NCBI GenBank assembly: GCA_900757905.1
Contig: CAAEPN010000006.1
Location: 1-16,807 of the forward strand
DNA from: Clostridia bacterium
GTDB lineage: Bacteria; Bacillota; Clostridia; Oscillospirales; CAG-382
DNA length: 16,807 bases
Reading direction: 5' to 3'
The position numbers and the translations under genes are program-made. Below the pieces are notes generated by a model. That model searched no databases and was not told where the DNA came from. It saw only the letters and a program-made list of their open reading frames with translations. Shown here one piece after another: positions 13,988 to 16,807 of the stretch; positions within the stretch are counted from its first letter, which is position 1, and the number at the start of each line of letters is the position of its first letter.

Positions 13988-15241
13988 CTAAAACGGCAAA
14001 TTGCCGAGTTCAACCTCGCGTCTGTCGTCCTTGTCGCGCATATTCTTAAGCAGGGCTTTGCCGCTTTCAAGCTCATTGTCGCCAACGACAAGCACATATT
14101 CCGCGCCGATCTTGTCCGCATATTTCATCTGTGCCTTTAAAGAGCGTGACGCAATATCGCATTCCGCGTAAATGCCCTTATTCCGCAGCTTTTCGACGGT
14201 CGCAAGCGCATATACCGCCGCCTTTTCGCCCATCGGCGCAATGTAAAGCGCCGGAGACGCGTTCACCGGAAGCGTGGTCTTTCCCTCTCCGGCAAGCGTT
14301 TTTAACGCAAGCGCAAGTCTGGTCAAGCCCATGCCGAACCCGATTCCGCCGAGCTTCGGCCCGTCGAGCTGCTCGACAAGGCCGTCATACCGACCGCCGC
14401 CGCAGACCGTACTTTGCGCGCCGATATCCTCCGAAATGAACTCAAATACCGTGCGGACATAATAGTCAAGACCGCGCACGATCTTCGGATCGACCGTATA
14501 CGGAATTTCAAGCGCCGTCAACGACTCCTTCAGCGCATTAAAATGCGCGCCGCAGTCCTCGCACAGATAATCGATGGTTTTGGGCGCACCAGCGGCAATT
14601 TCCGAACAGATCGGACTCTTGCAGTCCAAAATGCGTAACGGATTGGTCTTTAAGCGCTCTCTGCAGGTCGGGCAAAGCTCTTCTTTTTTGCCCTCAAAAT
14701 AGTCCACAAGTGCCTGTCGGTATAGCGGACGGCATTTGGGACAGCCGATGGAATTGATATGCAGCGACGTTCCCACGCCGATCTTATCTAAAACCTTTGA
14801 CGCAAGCGAAATGACCGACGCGTCGGCATAGGCGCTGTCCGCGCCGAACATTTCCACGCCGAACTGATAAAATTCGCGGCTTCTGCCGGCCTGCGGCTTT
14901 TCATAGCGGAAGAACGGGCCGATATAATATAATTTTAACGGCATAGCCTCATTGTAAAGGCCGTTTTCGATGACGCTGCGCACAACGCCGGCCGTGCCCT
15001 CCGGGCGCAAGCACATTTCGGTATTATCGCCGCGGTCGGACAGGGTGAACATTTCTTTTTGAACGATATCGGTAGTCTGACCGACGCCGCGCTTATACAC
15101 GCCGGAAAGCTCAAACGTCGGAATGCGGATCTCGTGAAAACCGGCGTTTTTGGTGCAGTCGCGGATAATTTCTTCCATTTTGTGCCAGATGACAGTTTCT
15201 TCCGGCAGGATATCCACCGTACCTTTTGGTTTTTGGAACAT
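13988..15241 (-). CDS. hisS: Histidyl-tRNA synthetase
   Basis: Class IIa synthetase that charges tRNA(His); 417 residues, normal length. The start is MFQKPKGTVDILPEE. CLRPEGTAGVVRS (77-89) is a family segment, motif 2 is FRYEKPQAGRSREFYQ (111-126), the HisRS-specific motif is VRGLDYY (255-261), and motif 3 is GGIGFGMGLTRLALAL from 298. A C-terminal anticodon-binding domain follows. Between motif 2 and the HisA motif lie paired cysteines, CPKC (167-170), CPTC (190-193), C207, C212 and CEDC (227-230), which could bind zinc; many clostridial HisRS have such cysteines. ATG 15241 is preceded by AAAGGAG (15251-15257). Only 54 bases separate it from corA, so there is no room for a T-box. Confidence 0.97.
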   Translation of the reverse strand: MFQKPKGTVDILPEETVIWHKMEEIIRDCTKNAGFHEIRIPTFELSGVYKRGVGQTTDIVQKEMFTLSDRGDNTEMCLRPEGTAGVVRSVIENGLYNEAMPLKLYYIGPFFRYEKPQAGRSREFYQFGVEMFGADSAYADASVISLASKVLDKIGVGTSLHINSIGCPKCRPLYRQALVDYFEGKKEELCPTCRERLKTNPLRILDCKSPICSEIAAGAPKTIDYLCEDCGAHFNALKESLTALEIPYTVDPKIVRGLDYYVRTVFEFISEDIGAQSTVCGGGRYDGLVEQLDGPKLGGIGFGMGLTRLALALKTLAGEGKTTLPVNASPALYIAPMGEKAAVYALATVEKLRNKGIYAECDIASRSLKAQMKYADKIGAEYVLVVGDNELESGKALLKNMRDKDDRREVELGNLPF

Positions 15242-15269
15242 ATTGATAAACTCCTTTGAGGAATAATAA

Positions 15270-15311
15270 TTGCTGTTTATTTACACCACAAAGCATTACA
15301 GCAAATGGTGT
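15270..15311 (-). promoter_or_regulatory. Interleaved inverted repeats before hisS
   Basis: Two stems overlap in order: TTGCTGT (15270-15276) pairs with ACAGCAA (15298-15304), and ACACCA (15283-15288) pairs with TGGTGT (15306-15311). They cannot form as simple nested hairpins; they are either alternatives or a pseudoknot. The segment covers the last codons of corA and ends 12 bases before the hisS ribosome site. Confidence 0.4.
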
Positions 15312-16237
15312 TTCTTAAAGAAAATGATCTCAATGATTACGATAGCAAGGCTGAGTATAAACACGGTCGGATAGCCATATTCGGAATTCAGCTCCGGCAT
15401 ATTGCGGAAATTCATGCCATACCAGCCGGCAAGCAGCGACAGCGGCAGAAAAACCGCCGAAACCACGGCAAGAAGCGTGGTGTTCTTATTTTGCCGTTCG
15501 TCGAGCGATTCCCGATAGGCTTCGCGTAATTGCAGCACATATTCGCGCAGATAATCGACGCGGCCTGCAAGACGCGACGCGCGGTCGCACAGATAGCCAT
15601 AAGACAGAAGATCCTCTTCGGCAAGCATACCGTTGGTATTGGCACGCATCGCAGAACAGAGTGAAATGCACTCGTCGTAGTAAGCGTCCAAATGCATTAA
15701 GTTCTTGCGTAACGGGAAAATATGCTTGCGGAAGTCTTTCGGTACGTCTTTGGTAAGCGAATCCTCGATAGAGGCAAGCTTATTTTCAAGATTTTGCAGA
15801 AAAGCGGCGTCATTTTCAAAAAAAGAATTGAAAAGCATGCAGAAAAAGCCGGGTAAGGTCAGGGAATCGGAAAAATGATTTTCCTTCATACGGTGCATAA
15901 GCGGCAAAAGCTTTTCGGTTTCACCGATAAGAAATAAGGCTGTATTCTCTATAAAAAATCCGAAATGCAGTCGTTCGGTCAACGTCTTCTGCGGCGAAAT
16001 GCAGTTTTCGTTTTTGATAAGCGGCACTTCGATAATGCCCAAAATGCAGGAACCGTAAAGCTCGGCTTTACAATAATGCACGACGGATAAGTCCTGCAAA
16101 ACCTTCTTTTTATGCGGCATGCCCTCGGCGGTTTTGGAAAACTCGGCGGCGTCGAGCAAATAGATCTTTTTGCTGCCTTTCGATATGTCGTTTTCCGGTG
16201 CTTCCCGTAACAAAGTATCCAAAAGAAAGAGTTTCAT
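15296..16237 (-). CDS. corA: CorA-like divalent metal transporter
   Basis: Membrane protein of the CorA/MIT family, which moves Mg2+, Co2+ or Ni2+ (some relatives Zn2+) as a pentamer. The 313 residues split into a cytosolic domain (1 to about 245), ending in a long helical, charged region (LREYVLQLREAYRESLDERQNKN), and two membrane segments, about 251-272 and 288-306. The defining GMN motif is at 274-276 in YGMNFRNMPEL. The C-terminus KKHHLL is basic and cytosolic as expected. The ribosome site before ATG 16237 is weak (GGCGGTG about 10 bases upstream), and the stop of the upstream regulator is 14 bases away, so translational coupling is likely. The transported ion cannot be told from the sequence. 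Confidence 0.92.
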   Translation of the reverse strand: MKLFLLDTLLREAPENDISKGSKKIYLLDAAEFSKTAEGMPHKKKVLQDLSVVHYCKAELYGSCILGIIEVPLIKNENCISPQKTLTERLHFGFFIENTALFLIGETEKLLPLMHRMKENHFSDSLTLPGFFCMLFNSFFENDAAFLQNLENKLASIEDSLTKDVPKDFRKHIFPLRKNLMHLDAYYDECISLCSAMRANTNGMLAEEDLLSYGYLCDRASRLAGRVDYLREYVLQLREAYRESLDERQNKNTTLLAVVSAVFLPLSLLAGWYGMNFRNMPELNSEYGYPTVFILSLAIVIIEIIFFKKHHLL

Positions 16238-16251
16238 AAGAGGTACACCGC

Positions 16252-16620
16252 CTATTTTTTATAATTGGCAAGGTAGTCCATGAAATCATAGACGGTTTTC
16301 TGTTGACCGGCGGAAAGATTATCGTACATTTGCTGAATATTGAGGGATTTTTTCTTTTTGACCGGTTTTTCTTTATCGCTTCCGGTTCTTCCGGCAGCAA
16401 GCAGATAATCCTCTAATTCGATGCCGCCTGCGCTGTTGTTGGCAAGCTTTGTAATGAGCTTAAGGCCTGGTGCGCCGGGTTGAGCCTGCAATTCGAGCTT
16501 ATGGAGTTGGACATAGCTGATACCGCAGTCCGCGGCGAATTGTTTGGAGGAACGGTCGCCTTTGGCTTTTTCCAGCAGCATAGCAAAAATTTTCCGGTTA
16601 AAAGGTTCGCTTTTTTTCAT
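16252..16620 (-). CDS. XRE-family helix-turn-helix DNA-binding protein
   Basis: A 122-residue putative transcription regulator. Residues about 8-75 resemble a Cro/CI-type fold: KIFAMLLEKAKGDRSSKQFAADCGISYVQLHKLE holds the helix-turn-helix, followed by LKLITKLANN and ELEDYLLAAGR, a pattern common in XRE proteins of Clostridia. A Lys-rich linker (KEKPVKKKKS) leads to a short C-terminal helical part (NIQQMYDNLSAGQQKTVYDFMDYLANYKK) with no known function. ATG 16620 is used; GGAG lies 14 bases upstream, rather far, and an in-frame TTG at 16629 would sit 5 bases from it, so the start may be three codons earlier. It is the first gene of a tight run with corA. Its target is unknown; autoregulation is plausible. 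Confidence 0.8.
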   Translation of the reverse strand: MKKSEPFNRKIFAMLLEKAKGDRSSKQFAADCGISYVQLHKLELQAQPGAPGLKLITKLANNSAGGIELEDYLLAAGRTGSDKEKPVKKKKSLNIQQMYDNLSAGQQKTVYDFMDYLANYKK

Positions 16621-16622
16621 AC

Positions 16623-16657
16623 AGTACAAGTCATCTCCGAGGTATATGTACAATATA
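16623..16657 (-). promoter_or_regulatory. Possible operator: repeated GTACAA words
   Basis: GTACAA occurs at 16624-16629 and 16648-16653, exactly 24 bp apart. The second lies in the near-palindrome TATATGTACAATATA (16643-16657). Both are between the promoter and the regulator's start codon, a usual place for an autoregulatory operator. This is inference from position only. Confidence 0.35.
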
Positions 16658-16665
16658 TCTCTTAT

Positions 16666-16694
16666 ATTATAGCACATGTTTTTTCTGTTTGCAA
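16666..16694 (-). promoter_or_regulatory. Promoter of the XRE regulator and probably corA
   Basis: On the minus strand TTGCAA (16689-16694) and TATAAT (16666-16671) are 17 bp apart, and TGC directly before the -10 gives an extended -10. Transcription would start near 16659, leaving a leader of about 40 bases. Confidence 0.75.
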
Positions 16695-16706
16695 GGCTTT
16701 TACCCC

Positions 16707-16807
16707 ACTATTTTGAGCGATTTTGCGCAAAATAGGCGGCTTTGCCGCCTATTACACGCACGGTGTGTAGGTCACTTGCTTCGCAAGCATTTTTAAAGGC
16801 GGCAAAG
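16707..16807. repeat. Hairpin chain at the right window edge
   Basis: Palindromes follow one another: TATTTTG...CAAAATA (about 16709-16734, one mismatch inside), AATAGGCGGC-TTT-GCCGCCTATT (16731-16753, 10 bp), TACAC/GTGTA (near 16753-16769) and CTTGC-TTC-GCAAG (16775-16787) before TTTTT. The last bases, GGCGGCAAAG, match the beginning of another such hairpin cut by the window end. No gene is seen. Confidence 0.6.

Noticed and set aside
15242..15295. T-box riboswitch before hisS
   Set aside because: The 54-bp gap is far too short, and I see no T-box core sequence or specifier loop. The 119-bp spacer before aspS also lacks it.

Overview
The window looks like chromosome from a Gram-positive Clostridia member, probably a gut Oscillospirales/Ruminococcaceae-type bacterium. 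The grounds are strong AAAGGAG-type ribosome binding sites, a type III glutamine synthetase, a LASC lipobox on the binding protein, an XRE regulator of a style common in that group, and a bile-salt-hydrolase-type choloylglycine hydrolase. Base composition is moderate, near half G+C by eye. There is no tRNA, rRNA, CRISPR array or transposase gene. All genes appear intact.

Left half, plus strand (433-9580): a nitrogen acquisition block. It starts with glnN (type III glutamine synthetase), preceded by a candidate promoter and a strong terminator-like hairpin in the leader. Next, behind a clear terminator, is an ammonium channel fused at its C-terminus to a PII signalling domain. A complete branched-chain (hydrophobic) amino acid ABC transporter follows: livJ lipoprotein, livH and livM permeases, livG and livF ATPases. 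livJ has its own promoter and a structured leader. It is separated from livHMGF by a 267-bp spacer carrying a long imperfect inverted repeat.

Middle (9581-9872): a convergent junction between livF and the minus-strand genes. It holds two identical 31-bp copies of a terminator hairpin and several hairpins with three-base loops between them.

Right half, minus strand, in transcription order from the right edge: an XRE-type regulator with a good promoter, a CorA-like metal transporter, hisS, aspS, a phosphotriesterase-family hydrolase and the choloylglycine hydrolase. The first four are closely packed and may be co-transcribed. A 64-bp inverted-repeat element separates aspS from the hydrolase pair.

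Spacers at both window edges, between livF and bsh, and between hisS and aspS are filled with short perfect palindromes whose loops are mostly three bases (TGC, TTC, AAA, TTT, TAT). This seems to be a general property of this genome's intergenic DNA. The most unusual items are the Amt-PII fusion with an altered T-loop, the inverted-repeat element inside the liv cluster, the duplicated terminators with reversed polarity, and the hairpin in the glnN leader.
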